Below are positions 1 to 10,357 of a stretch of DNA of 64,000 nt, piece by piece. Every line of letters starts with the position of its first letter. The first letter of the stretch is position 1. This stretch comes from Nannochloris sp. 'desiccata'. Taxonomy: Eukaryota > Chlorophyta > Trebouxiophyceae > Chlorellales > Chlorellaceae. Below the pieces are notes generated by a model, which did no database searches, had not been told where the DNA came from, and saw only the letters and a list, made by a program, of their open reading frames with translations. The stretch is taken from positions 1,178,001-1,242,000 of the forward strand of contig JAGTXX020000003.1 of assembly GCA_019044685.2 (NCBI GenBank). Reading direction: 5' to 3'. The position numbers and the translations under genes are program-made.

Positions 1-705
1 AACCACCGTCAGGGTTTTGATGATTGCGGAGGTACCTGATCATTTCTGCTTGATGTGGTGGCGTAAGTACAGAATCTAAGACGCCACAAGTATACAAAGC
101 AATCACCATACCGGGCATAAGGAACATGGGGCCGCCGTAATCGCCAGGCCAATGGCCATCCTCGCATTGTAAAGTTTCGTAGAATGAAATGCCATTGCGG
201 AGAGTGGCGTTTACATTTTCTGGAGTGGGGGAAGCGCCTTCTGGGATGGATGTGTCTACGGAAAAGGGACCAGAGGTACGTTTATGGGCAGCTTGCATCC
301 TGTATTATTCAGAAATTTAGAGGGAAAGGTGGTAAGAAAGTTGAGAGCGAGGAAGAGGCGGGATTGGTTTTTCTGTTTGAAGAAAAAAAAGCAATCTTTT
401 GAAATTTGAACCCGAGAAAGAGACCCCATAGCGGCGACAATCTCAAGGATATACTTCATTACCGATGTGTAACGTGCATCGTCATTAACAACCCCTAGAA
501 AACCGCACCTGAGAAGCTCATCAGCGCTGTCTTTCTGATGGAATCTATTTGCTCTAAACTTTGTTTGGGCTTCTTCCACTGCTTTCCTTTCTTCAGGCGT
601 TCCTGCATTTTCATCATAAACCCACACTTGTCTTCCAGCATTATTATTCAGACTTCGCAGCAAGGGATGTCCATCGCTATCAGACGCAGGAGCGAACTTC
701 CACAT
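1..705 (-). CDS. CAS1: Oxidosqualene cyclase, cycloartenol-synthase type (5' end, runs off the window)
   Basis: Cyclises 2,3-oxidosqualene to the first sterol (cycloartenol in plants) on the ER membrane. Exon 1 begins with ATG at 705; the protein starts MWKFA and carries NNNAGRQVWVYD, GTPEER and FRANRFHQKDSAD, the conserved N-terminus of plant cycloartenol synthases. Exon 2 (about 1-299, acceptor AG at 300-301) encodes the hallmark DGHWPGDYGGPMFLMPG, then HQAEMIRYLRNHQN, and continues past the window edge. The exon 1 donor is uncertain: GTATAT after 455 gives the right phase, and a GTCTCT at about 425 would also work. Only roughly the first 180 residues are present, so the residues that decide cycloartenol versus lanosterol product lie outside; the cycloartenol assignment rests on N-terminal similarity and the green-lineage context. 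Confidence 0.88.
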
Positions 706-956
706 CGCTTAATTTGATTAATCAACCCTTGAACTAGCCTACAAGTCAGTGGATCTCAACGAAAACCAACTGCTTTAGTAAAAATTATTGATGTTCGACA
801 TAGGCGACGTGTTCCTTTAAAGTTGGTTCAGGAGGCGCTGGGCCCTACTTCTCAAGATTCTTTTGTCCTTTTCAAATTAGATCTTCTATATTTATTCATT
901 CTAGACAGAGTAAAAGTCAGGCATTTTCACAACAAAATCCAAAATCAATTAAAAAT

Positions 957-2075
957 CTAAACATTCGGTGCCTTACGGTCCAAGAGAAGCCAAAGCCCTG
1001 CACAGTCGTCTGCTTCTTCAGATTCCATAACCGCCAAAAAATGAAGTCCATTAGTCGCCAGTTTCGTTTCCTCCCATGCCTGTGCTTCTGAAGTTGTCTC
1101 AAGGGTTCTCCTATATGCTGCATATCTCCATCTGTCATTCACCCCAGTCTCTAAAATTAAGAAAGCTCGGTCAGTGTCGGCAACAACCGCTGCAAGCTCT
1201 AGGCCATTAGTCCACGCTGCCATAGGATTAGCTCTTCTACTATAGACAGCAACCCCAGGAATGAGCGTTTCATCATTTACATCAAGTCCTAAGCGCGCAG
1301 TATCCAAGGTAGAGCCAAAAGCGCGGCCTGCTTCCACTGCTGCCAATTCACCGCGTAGAGCTCCGAGAGGGAGCTGGACAAACGACCAGGATTCTCCTCG
1401 CAGCGCGTCAGGAAGTTCATTAGGAGCACCTAAATCGAGGGTGAAGAGTGTAGATGCCTTTTCTGAGTAACCAGGGTGGACTTTGTAGACATTTTCAATT
1501 CGATCTTCCAGCCAGGCAGTGAGGGCAAAACAGCGACGAGAAGGGGTCGGCGTGACGTCAAGCTCTGTTAAGGCACGAGTAATAATAGTTTGCATCTGGC
1601 CACGGAAAAAACGGACCTTTTCGGGACGGAATGCGCCTTGCTGTGTAAGAACTTGCTCTAATGCGCGTTTAAGCTCGCTGCTGTTAATTTTATTGTTAGG
1701 AAAATACTGAGCGTACTCGAAATTGCGTTCAGGATCACAAATGAGCAGTTCCCAGATCTTCTTGCCGCGTTCATCTACAAGAGGTCTAGAGCAAAAATCT
1801 AATTCCCATTCAGTAGAGGTTGGTGCGCCCTTTTGGGTCGTAGTAAAGGGAGTGGCAGCCTCCATTGCATTTGAAGCACCATCTGCGCGGCAGAGGAACA
1901 ATGAACGTCTACTTCTTTGATGCGTAGATGCTACAGTTTTTATACTATGGGCAAATGTCGGCAATGAAGTGCTGCGAACAACTGTGGGAGCTGCAATGGG
2001 TCCTGATATCTTGAACTTGGCATGGTGTAAAGCAGAGGGTGCCACACAGGGCATAAGGCTACAAATGATCTCCAT
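957..2075 (-). CDS. TAB2: TAB2-like chloroplast RNA-binding translation factor
   Basis: Single-exon, 372 residues. In Chlamydomonas and Arabidopsis TAB2 binds the psaB leader and is needed for photosystem I reaction-centre translation. The N-terminal ~80 residues are rich in Ser, Arg and Ala and lack acidic residues at first, as in a chloroplast transit peptide. The family core opens with WELDFCSRPLVDERGKKIWE (from residue 90) and closes with TNGLELAAVVADTDRAFLIL and GVNDRWRYAAYR, then GLHFLAVMES and LWLLLDRK, all TAB2 signatures. Length fits the family once the transit peptide is removed. ATG at 2075 is the first in frame. The 3' end lies about 250 bases from the start of the neighbouring cyclase gene on the same strand. 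Confidence 0.92.
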   Translation of the reverse strand: MEIICSLMPCVAPSALHHAKFKISGPIAAPTVVRSTSLPTFAHSIKTVASTHQRSRRSLFLCRADGASNAMEAATPFTTTQKGAPTSTEWELDFCSRPLVDERGKKIWELLICDPERNFEYAQYFPNNKINSSELKRALEQVLTQQGAFRPEKVRFFRGQMQTIITRALTELDVTPTPSRRCFALTAWLEDRIENVYKVHPGYSEKASTLFTLDLGAPNELPDALRGESWSFVQLPLGALRGELAAVEAGRAFGSTLDTARLGLDVNDETLIPGVAVYSRRANPMAAWTNGLELAAVVADTDRAFLILETGVNDRWRYAAYRRTLETTSEAQAWEETKLATNGLHFLAVMESEEADDCAGLWLLLDRKAPNV

Positions 2076-2525
2076 TAGAAATTATTCCTGTCTATGATAT
2101 TAAGTTTTTTGAAGTAGCGCACTATAAATTAAAAGATAAAATATTTTATTTCTGATCAGAGCATGAGCAAAGGATGGATCTCAGCGTGACCGCCGCAGAA
2201 ATCTCTCCAGCAGAAATGCATCTATTAACTCACCCTCAAACACCCACAACAAGATTATGCCCGGTATTTCAATCCAAATTAGACAATTTGAACACAAGTC
2301 AAGTATAGCCTTTACATAAACTTAGTTTACAGTGCATTCATTCATGCCAAAATTCATTTTAAATTTCATCAAAAAAACAACTTTTAAGATAGCAAAATCA
2401 ATACAAAAAGATTATTTAGAAAAATACTACTGCAGGGAGCAAAAAATATATAAAAATACCTTAATTCGAACGAGCCAAAGCCTAACTATTTTGTGTTCCC
2501 ATATTTTTGCTCCCCTAACTGTACC
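2076..2525. other. Intergenic: TAB2 upstream region and PAP2 3' region
   Basis: AT-rich 450 bases holding the presumed promoter of the minus-strand TAB2 gene and the 3' untranslated region of the PAP2 phosphatase gene. A plus-strand open frame starting at 2332 has no recognisable features and overlaps the end of the PAP2 gene. I see no RNA gene or repeat. Confidence 0.5.
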
Positions 2526-3638
2526 TCATCGCCTCGCCTCTCTTTCTTTTTGACCAACAAGTACATCAGATAATCCACACGCAAGGACTGTCACTGCAAC
2601 CAGCCCCATCCCTAAACACGCCCCGGCCATCACATCTGTGCTCCAGTGAACGTCAGCTACGACTCTGCCAGAAGCGGTAGTAGCAACACAGAAAATCCAA
2701 AGTAAAATTCTATTTTGTTGCAAAATTTCTAGAGCACTCCTCCCTGAGTGTTCTAGCTTACCATCACTCTCTATTGATTTAATAGAATCCGTACTACTTC
2801 TAATCGTACTCTTTCTACTAGCATGTGCAACCCCAGTGCCATTGGCCTGTTTCATTGAGTATGCTTCTAGCATTGCAGGTAAAATAATAAACAGCAGGGT
2901 GCCAATCACAAATGTGGCAGACGTTGTGTGTCCACTCGGAAATGAGTATGTAGAAGAAAGTTCAGTAGGTCTGCTGCGTTGAAAGACTTCTTTAATGATC
3001 TTGACAAGCCAAGGATCCCCGTGAAGGATTGTCCCGCCACCGAGGAGGTACATCGCAATAGATAGGAGGAAATGCCGGACCCCCGTAGAAACGGAAGAAT
3101 CCTCATTGCTTGCTTTAATGTTGCTATTATATACGAGTGCTGTTGCAGCTGCAGCCCAGCCACACCAGCCTAGAACAATAGGGGTATTAGACATAGTATG
3201 CCGAGCAAAATCGTGGAGTTCCACCGAAACGTGATTCCTAATAAAAAGATGAACGCCAATATCAAGCCAACGAAGGCTGTGCCAGAAAATTACATCGCCG
3301 GCAAGGAAGGAAAAACCTAGAGTAGCTGCTGAAATGAGAATAACAGCATCCTGTTGGGACATTCGCTGCAATATTAATGGACCTGGCGAGCTTGATTCTT
3401 CTATTAACGGGGTCGAAGCGGTAGTAATTCTAGAAACAGAAGAAGAAGGTGTTTTCAAGGGATTGGCGTTGGTGATCGTCTTTTGTGGTGGTAGTGGACT
3501 TAAAGAACGCTCTTCTCTGGCCTGTGCACAGCGGACTACTCTACCCCTCTTCTTTTCGATGCTGTTATTTCTTCCGCTGGAGGGGATTTTGATTGGCAAG
3601 CGTGAAGTGACCGCAATTGTCGAGATTGCAAAGCGCAT
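2526..3638 (-). CDS. Plastid-type PAP2 lipid phosphate phosphatase
   Basis: Single exon, 370 residues. The three PAP2 superfamily motifs are intact: KxxxxxxRP (K216 to P224), PSGH (234-237) and R-x5-H-x3-D (R325, H331, D335), so phosphatidic acid or a related lipid phosphate phosphatase activity is expected. Several hydrophobic segments lie between residues 100 and 350. The N-terminus (MRFAISTIAVTSRLPIKIPS) is basic and hydroxylated like a plastid transit peptide, which points to the plastid LPP-gamma/epsilon group that makes diacylglycerol for galactolipids; the localisation is inference. A serine-rich loop of about 40 residues (265-305) interrupts the region between motifs 2 and 3 and looks lineage-specific. 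Confidence 0.85.
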   Translation of the reverse strand: MRFAISTIAVTSRLPIKIPSSGRNNSIEKKRGRVVRCAQAREERSLSPLPPQKTITNANPLKTPSSSVSRITTASTPLIEESSSPGPLILQRMSQQDAVILISAATLGFSFLAGDVIFWHSLRWLDIGVHLFIRNHVSVELHDFARHTMSNTPIVLGWCGWAAAATALVYNSNIKASNEDSSVSTGVRHFLLSIAMYLLGGGTILHGDPWLVKIIKEVFQRSRPTELSSTYSFPSGHTTSATFVIGTLLFIILPAMLEAYSMKQANGTGVAHASRKSTIRSSTDSIKSIESDGKLEHSGRSALEILQQNRILLWIFCVATTASGRVVADVHWSTDVMAGACLGMGLVAVTVLACGLSDVLVGQKEREARR

Positions 3639-3918
3639 TTTGAATCGATAACTTCCTCGCGTCTTTCAAATCTCTCGCATTATTGCTAAGTATAAGTTAA
3701 ATATTTTTATACAAAATATGCAACAAATAACTCAAATAAACTTAGGAATCAAATTATTCTAGTCAAAACAAGCAAGAATCTCTTCAACTATTTTTCAAAT
3801 CACCGTCTATTTTTCGAATGCAAAACCGACCAATGCACCGTCTTTAAAGAAACCTCAACTGAGCATATAGACCTCACTCGCCCAAAATTGCTGGATTGCG
3901 TCTCTTAAAAAACGGCAA

Positions 3919-6593
3919 CTACTCAATCGGGCCAGATCTGGGAAATAATGTTTCCAAAGATGCTGCGCCTATTGCCGGAGGTGTCGGCTCTTCTTTTTCT
4001 TGAAAGAAAGGAGCAAGCAGTGCCTGGCCAGCAGTTGTCCCGGAGTTGTAAGGGAAAAAATGAGCTTTCAATCTGATATGTACCCTCCTAAACCACGATC
4101 CCCAAGCTTCTTTTGAACCGTATTTCTTGCTCTTCCCCTGTAATTTGCGACGAGCACCCCACAATCCAGCAGCAGCAGGCTCCCCCTCTGAAGCAAACGA
4201 GGCCTTCAGTTTAACTCCAGTGACATGGTACACAAGAGAAATAAACAACTGAACTTCTTCTTTATCTTCACGAGGCCAGAGACGGTCATCTAACGCGATT
4301 GCAAGAGATAAAAGCAGGTGAAATACGTCGCCTTTACGGCGCCAAAAGTGGCGATAGAGGATTTCAATGATGTTTGATGTTGGAGAAGGTGGAGCCAACG
4401 GAGTTTCTTCTTTACCTTTTACCTCTGCAGCTGTTATATCTTCAGATAACGTACGAAGATGTTGTCTCTTCCAAGAGTGCTCATGGTGTACTCGTCCTCG
4501 AGCTTCCCGTGCACTAGTGGCAGCTCCAGGGCTAGCAGGAGCAGAAGTAGTCTCGGTAGAAGGAGGGTTTTCAGAAGGAGGGACATCAGCAAATGGCGAC
4601 TCCAATCTAAAACTGTGCAAACGCACTGGTGCCGCAAGGCGAGAATCTTCTTCTTGAAGATTAGCAGAGTCCTCCGGAGGTAAAATGGTCGCTGCTGGGC
4701 GAGCGTCTATACTAGTAATAGTACTGTTACCATTAGTAGAAGTACTAAAAGTAGAAGTACCATTAGTAGAAGTGTCATTAGCATCAGCCTCTTTCATGGC
4801 TTTCAAGTGGAACTACAGAGGAAGAAGAGGAAATGCGGAATTTCAGCAACTTGCAATTCAGCAAGGTACTACCTCTAGTAAAACGAACAGCACCACTTTA
4901 TTTTACGAATAATTGCTTATTGCCTCTACGTCCGAGGATAAACTGTGATAATTGACTGATTAATTGAATGAAGGAGGCAGTTGAAAAGAAAAGAAAATCA
5001 AAACCTACCCGCTGTCTGATTTTTCCAGCGCTTGGCATTAAACGCCACTTCTTCTCAGGTTTTCCAGGCGCAGTACCAGCTTTTCCATTAGACGTCTCCA
5101 CTTCAACTAAAGTTTGACGTGTAGGAGACCTAAATGCCACTTGCTTAGATTCAAACAATCTGGTCAAGCGTTGGTAATTATGCCGAGCTCGGAACCCACC
5201 AGTGGCCTGCGCCAGCGTTTCAGAGAAGTAACTACTACCATAATCGATAATTTTAAATTCTACTTGAGGACCTAAAGGCATGCGAGAGCCATCACCATTG
5301 CATGTATATCCTGGGCGTGGCCTTACTCTAAATGCAGAGCTGGTTGGAGCAGCAGTGGCAGGGGTGCCAGCAGGAGGAGGAGGAGGGGGAGAACCACCGC
5401 CATCAGGCAATTCGGTTAAAGCAGGAACTGAAGCGTTGGCAGAAACGTTTAAATCTGCAATTTCAGTAGGAATTCTTGCTGCATCTACTCGTTCCCCACT
5501 CAAGACCACATTTCCTCCCGTGGCCCTTGTACGAGGAGTACTAATATAGGTATTAAGATCACTGTTGTCGGTATCCACGTTATCAAAAGTGCTAGTAGTG
5601 GTTTCTGCTACAGAAGGTGCTGTATCGGGCCGTGTAGGCAACGACCCAGTCATTATTTCATAACCAGGACCAATATCGTCACCGGCCGGCCCTTGTTTTG
5701 AAGGGCCGCCTTGCTCAGCAACTAAATTTTTCCTTCTTTGTTCTGCCTGAGGTTCGCGATAAAGCTGAGGATAGTGCTCCATCACGTTGCGCATACCTAG
5801 GTCTGCGTGGAAGAGGCCACATTCCCGTTCTGCTCGGTCTAAAGCATTGAACACTTGCCGCAACATCTCTCGTACGTAATGTATGTTGTGGAATTCTGTG
5901 AAGTGGAAACATCAGGACCTTTGTTAAAAACGAAGATAGATAATAAGGAGAAAATAGGTTTTGAAAAATATGGAAAAAAAGAACAACCAAAACCTTACCG
6001 TGCATATCAATTCTCTTATATATCTCCCAGCCGTTGAGTTTTTCTAAGACCATGCCTGCAAAGCGCGCCTTTCTCCGTTGACCTGGTGTACTTGCGTTAG
6101 TGGCCGTATCTGGGTCAGATCCAGAAACTAAAGCATCACAAACTCTCATGAAACCAGGCAGCTTGCCGGTGTCTGGATCTTGCAACGCAACTCGAAGCTT
6201 AAGCCCTAGCTCCCACTCGCGTTCCATTCCGATCCAGACAGCGTTTAAAGCTTTGTGACCTATATCTTGATGGGATATTTTGACGACTTTGCCTACTGGG
6301 GTGCCATCTTTGAAAGTGAGTTCATGCACTCGAGCTTGCAGCCCCTGCCCGAGCAGTCGACCAATTTTTATTTGGCCAACAAGAGAGCTTCCTTCGCGCA
6401 GAGCTTGCACATTCGGAACGAATATTACGCACGGGGAATCCAGCGGTCTATCCATTTCCGCCATAAGACAACATCCTTCAGCTTCAGAGGACACTGAAGC
6501 TTGAGGAGAAAGAGAAGGCTGTGGGGTAGGTGGAGAGATAGTTGGAGAGCTTGTATTGCCCATTTTGAACTCTTTAGCACTATTGTTATCCAT
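3919..6593 (-). CDS. Atypical protein kinase-like protein with large insertion
   Basis: Three exons, 5999-6593, 5009-5895 and 3919-4812, joined through GTAAGG and GTAGGT donors in compatible phase, give 791 residues. The N-lobe has a glycine loop (GQGLQARV) and a VVK lysine; the catalytic loop reads HADLGMRN (H228, D230, N235, where HRDLxxxN is usual) and the DFG motif is DYG (416-418). About 175 low-complexity residues rich in Pro, Thr and Gly separate the catalytic loop from DYG. The C-terminal exon carries a conserved-looking segment around IIEILYRHFWRRKGDVFHLL, then unknown sequence. Catalytic residues are present, so it may be active, but I cannot assign a family or substrate. A second in-frame ATG gives MGNTSS, a possible N-myristoylation start. 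Confidence 0.75.
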
Positions 6594-6811
6594 TGTTTAA
6601 TACAAAAATTGAATATATGTATTTAATTCCCGAAATGATCACCTAATTGGGTGTAAATTTGGATTTTCGGCTGCGCGTGGCACGAGGAAACTTGCTGAGT
6701 CAGCAGAAAATAAATTCTTAAATGTTGCCTCGTTATTGTAAATAATCTTCTATTGGGAGGAAAATGCATCTTGTAATTCTTAATGTATCTATTATTTGTT
6801 AGTGGTGTAAG

Positions 6812-7431
6812 ATGTCGTGGTGGAAGTAAGTCAATATCGTGCATGCATGCGTTCAAAAAACACAATATTTTACCATGTCTTTCTTACAATTTATTTTCTT
6901 TGCATTTTCACTTCCAGCAATTCTGCAAGCCCAAGATCTATCCCCCGAGATAGCCCAGATTTAGCATTCCTCATGTCCTTTGTGACAAGCGTCGGAGGCG
7001 TTTCAGCTTACAGTATGAGGCGGTCAGTTCCTGGGCTTGCTGCCGGCCTTGGGGTGGGTTCGCTTTTTCTTCTAGGTGGCTTGCAAATAATGGAAACTCC
7101 CAGACAGGCAGATCCAAGTACAACCCTCTCTACTGGTAGAGGAGCTACGCCAAGCCACGAAATGGCGCATCAGATGTGTCTTATAGGGTCTCTTATGTTT
7201 ACCGGCGCCATGTCATATCGGGCGTCCAGTAACCCATATACTGGACCAGGCGGCGCGATGTTGGCTGCATTAGGGGCAGTTTCGACAATATATCATGTTG
7301 ATAAAATGCTGGAATGGAGGAGATGGGAGGAGGCGAGGGTGGCTGAAGCGGAAAAGTTGTTGCGGCACCATCAAGCGTTGATTTCGAAACAAAGTGCTGG
7401 AGAGGAAAGTGGGCCTGTACAGGTTCGGTAG
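6812..7431 (+). CDS. TMEM14/FAX-family small membrane protein
   Basis: A 14-nt first exon (6812-6825, ATG plus MSWW) ends at a GTAAGT donor and joins exon 2 at 6918 (acceptor CTTCCAG), giving 175 residues. The family core is VTSVGGVSAYSMRRSVPGLA followed by GLGVGSLFLLGG, then GSLMFTGAMSYR and GPGGAMLAALGAVSTIYH, matching the four short helices of the Tmemb_14 fold. Relatives include the plastid fatty acid exporter FAX1 and mitochondrial TMEM14C; the N-terminus here is too short to be a clear plastid transit peptide, so the compartment is open. It is divergently transcribed from the kinase-like gene across 218 bases. Between two of the hydrophobic segments there is a polar insertion of about 25 residues. 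Confidence 0.8.
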
Positions 7432-7798
7432 ATGGCATTAGAGGGGAAAATGCGTAAATTTGGCAGTTGGGGGCCGCACTCTCCAGACAAGGGCCCAGCA
7501 TGATACGCAATAGGATCTCTCTACACAGCAGAACTGGCGGCGGCAAAGAGCAGCAGCAAGGTTTGATAAGCTGGCCCTACTATTATCGTATCATCCAAAA
7601 TTTCATATATAAATAGAAATGTTTTTAAAGAAAGTTGAAATGCAAACACTTGAGATGCTGACATAGTTGGGAAGGGTCTCTCTTTTAAAATGAAGTGATC
7701 ACTTATTTTGAATTGGCAAGCCTTTTGGCTGCATTAAACTTGCATGCAGCCTTTCCAATGAACCAAAGATAATTGTGCAAAATATATAAACTAGATAA
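7432..7798. other. Intergenic: TMEM14 3' region and FEX promoter
   Basis: AT-rich 367 bases between two plus-strand genes. No open frame, repeat or RNA gene that I can support. An in-frame TAA directly precedes the FEX start codon at 7799. Confidence 0.5.
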
Positions 7799-9283
7799 AT
7801 GCGGAAACAGACCCTCGTTACCCTCTTGCATTTGGCAATGTGGTCTCAATTAGGTGTACTCACTCGAACGTTTGTAGGTAAATTCTTCCAACTAGGCTGC
7901 AATGGACAGTGGGGACCTTGTGTTCAAGGTGAGAACCTTCAAATTGGCGTAAGCTTTTCCTTCTTTGCATCAAACAAAGAGACTCTCTCTGCTCCCTCCA
8001 TCATTCTCTGCCGCATATATATATATATATATATGTTTTAATCAGCATTTCTCCTCTTCTACATCCCCACAGGTGGCATCTATTTTTACGATCTCCCTGC
8101 CAACATGCTTGGCAGCTTTATCATCGGCCTCTTCGCTGCATCGTCCACCGTAGGTCTTGTAAACCAAAAAGCAATTGCCGTCCTCCCAAAATCCCATCCG
8201 TGGCAGAATAATTTTCCAGTACAGATAGGTATTCGTACGGGGTATTGTGGTTCTTTGACCACTTTTAGCACCTGGGTAAAAGAATTAGTTGTGAATGCTA
8301 TTAGTTTAAATGCGTATATGAATGCTATTCTAGGTATTATAGTCGGTTTATATGCTGCAATCCTCTCATATACGATTGGCGTTCATGCCGCTCTCTATTT
8401 AGATCGATGGCTGCCTGCAAATAACGAAGATGTTTTATTAGAAGAAAGTGATTATAGAAAAAACGTCGTTGACGCCTATCGTGCTGCAAGTAGAGAGCTA
8501 CCGGAGAATACTAAACAAGTAGGTGTCGGCGGTGTAGATGCTGTATATGGCGGTACAACTGGAGTTGTCGTGACAGAAGCTGCAGGTTTCGAAGCATTAT
8601 CCGAGCAACAAGCGGAGTTAATGGTAGCTGAAGATGATTTACCTCGTATAATGATTAGTCACCCCAGTCAACCTATAAGGACAGCAACTACGGCAGCAGC
8701 GGCAGCAGCAGCAGCAGCTGGGCTAGAAGTGGAACAGGGCCTGGAGACGGCAGCAATGCCACCGCTACCACCATCAAAAATTAATATGAATACAGAAAGT
8801 GTAGTAAAGACTGATATTATAGCATTAATTACGCTTATAGGTCTTACCGCATGGTGTATAATAGGCGCTATAATAGAAGACAACCATGCCTGGCTCCGTA
8901 CTGCCTGGTTATCCCTCCTATTGGCTCCCTTTGGCTGCACTCTTCGTTGGCTTCTTGCTCGTCTGAATTATAAACTAAAAGGAAAGTTGGCCTGGGCACC
9001 CCTCGGTACATTTTTGGCGAATATGCTGGGTGCTGCTATCTCCACTGCACTCTTTGTGGTAAACGTCAAAGTAGAATTGACGTCTTGGGAGTCATCGGTT
9101 GTTTCGGCTGGTATGAGTGGTTTTTGTGGTGCTTTGTCCACCGTCTCTACGTTTGTTACGGAGATAGTACAGTACCTGGAGGTATTCCCTGAGAGTGGGC
9201 AGGCATATACGTATGCAATAGGGACACTGGTGAGTGGAGTGGTAGTTGTTATTGCTGTTTATGGATGGACTGTATGGGCTTGA
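7799..9283 (+). CDS. FEX: FEX fluoride export channel (fused CrcB-like domains)
   Basis: Exons 7799-7928 and 8073-9283 (donor GTGAGA, acceptor CCCACAG) give 446 residues. FEX proteins expel fluoride across the plasma membrane and are the fused two-repeat eukaryotic form of bacterial CrcB/Fluc. Both pseudo-symmetric halves are visible: first half GSFIIGL then TGYCGSLTTFSTW, second half LGTFLANMLGAAIS then GMSGFCGALSTVSTFV, the same spacing as in yeast FEX. The halves are joined by an acidic and alanine-rich loop (CAG/GCA triplet run near 8690-8720) followed by hydrophobic segments. The first exon supplies the initial helix of repeat one. The intron contains (AT)10. Confidence 0.93.
8015..8034. 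repeat. (AT)10 microsatellite in FEX intron
   Basis: Twenty bases of alternating A and T inside the single FEX intron, upstream of the pyrimidine-rich acceptor. Confidence 0.9.
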
Positions 9284-9415
9284 GGTTGAGATTTTATATT
9301 ATTAATTTTCCAGCCTTGAGTCAAGTATAAAGAATGGAGTTTTTTTAATTAAATTCAGGCTGGTCAGCAGAGAATGAGCTGTATTCATTAATTTTCTTTT
9401 TTTCGAGTTATCTGT

Positions 9416-10192
9416 TTATATATGGTCCAAGTTATAAAGGGCAATAGCAGTCACAACCGTTGCAGAAAACAAAAATGTGCCTCCCATTAACCAGAAAATC
9501 AGCGGTATCCAACAATACAGGAATCTGAACCCAAGCGACATGAATGTTTGAGCTCGTAAACAACTCTTGCAAGAATCAGCAAACATGCTTTCCTTCGTGT
9601 CTTCTCCGTAGTAGTCTGGGTGGTCAGCACAGAATCGAGCTGCCCTTATGAAAAATGAAAAATGAATAAAGAGTCTTAGCGATTGCGCCAAACTGAAAAA
9701 AGATAAAAACAGCACACTGACTGCACAAGCGAGTTTTGTTTCTGGGGAAAATAAAGTTGACGTGCCGGTGAGGGGGTCCGCAGCACCCAAGGCACGAACT
9801 TGGTTCATCTTTTCTGAGTCTAATAATATCCCCACGAGTGTTGTAGCGCCTACCGTGGTTCCAGTAGCCAGGATACTAACTGCTGTGATTGGATTTCTAG
9901 CAGCCTGCAAAGCGATATTAGTCGCAGCGTCAGCGCTGCTGGCCACATCGCCGGGAAGAGCAAGTATAGAGCGTACGAAGATTTCTCTGGCTCTTTGGCC
10001 AGTTAAGTCTACTCTGTGATATCCTCGAGCTTCTACTAAATTCGAAAACCGCCAGGAATAATACCATATGTGATAGAGTGCTAAAGTTAAGATCGAGACA
10101 ATCAGTAAAAGTAAATCCCAAGCTCGCCCTGAAACCTCATCTTGAAGGCCTTCCTGTGCAAAAAGAGGTGTAGTTGGCTTGTGAAAATGCAT
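9416..10192 (-). CDS. DUF599 family multi-pass membrane protein
   Basis: Single exon, 258 residues starting at ATG 10192. It has about five hydrophobic stretches: WDLLLLIVSILTLALYHIWY, ITAVSILATGTTVGATTLVG, AVSVLFLSFFSLAQSLRLF, SLGFRFLYCWIPLIFWLMGG and FLFSATVVTAIAL. The segment NIALQAARNPITAVSILATG matches the conserved core of plant and algal DUF599 proteins. Function is not known. It converges with FEX (132 bases between stop codons), and its start is 165 bases from the VPS33 stop codon on the same strand. Confidence 0.75.
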   Translation of the reverse strand: MHFHKPTTPLFAQEGLQDEVSGRAWDLLLLIVSILTLALYHIWYYSWRFSNLVEARGYHRVDLTGQRAREIFVRSILALPGDVASSADAATNIALQAARNPITAVSILATGTTVGATTLVGILLDSEKMNQVRALGAADPLTGTSTLFSPETKLACAVSVLFLSFFSLAQSLRLFIHFSFFIRAARFCADHPDYYGEDTKESMFADSCKSCLRAQTFMSLGFRFLYCWIPLIFWLMGGTFLFSATVVTAIALYNLDHI

Positions 10193-10357
10193 TGGAGTTA
10201 CAAGTGATACGTGAAAGTAAAGGTTTTAAAGGAAATTGTGAATGTTTGTTTTTTCCCGACACCTCGACTGATTTGAAAAAAGCTTCCGAGGCTATTTCAA
10301 GTTGTTTTCTAGTAGAATGTAGACGGCTGAGAATTACGCCGCGCCACCTAGTCCTTT

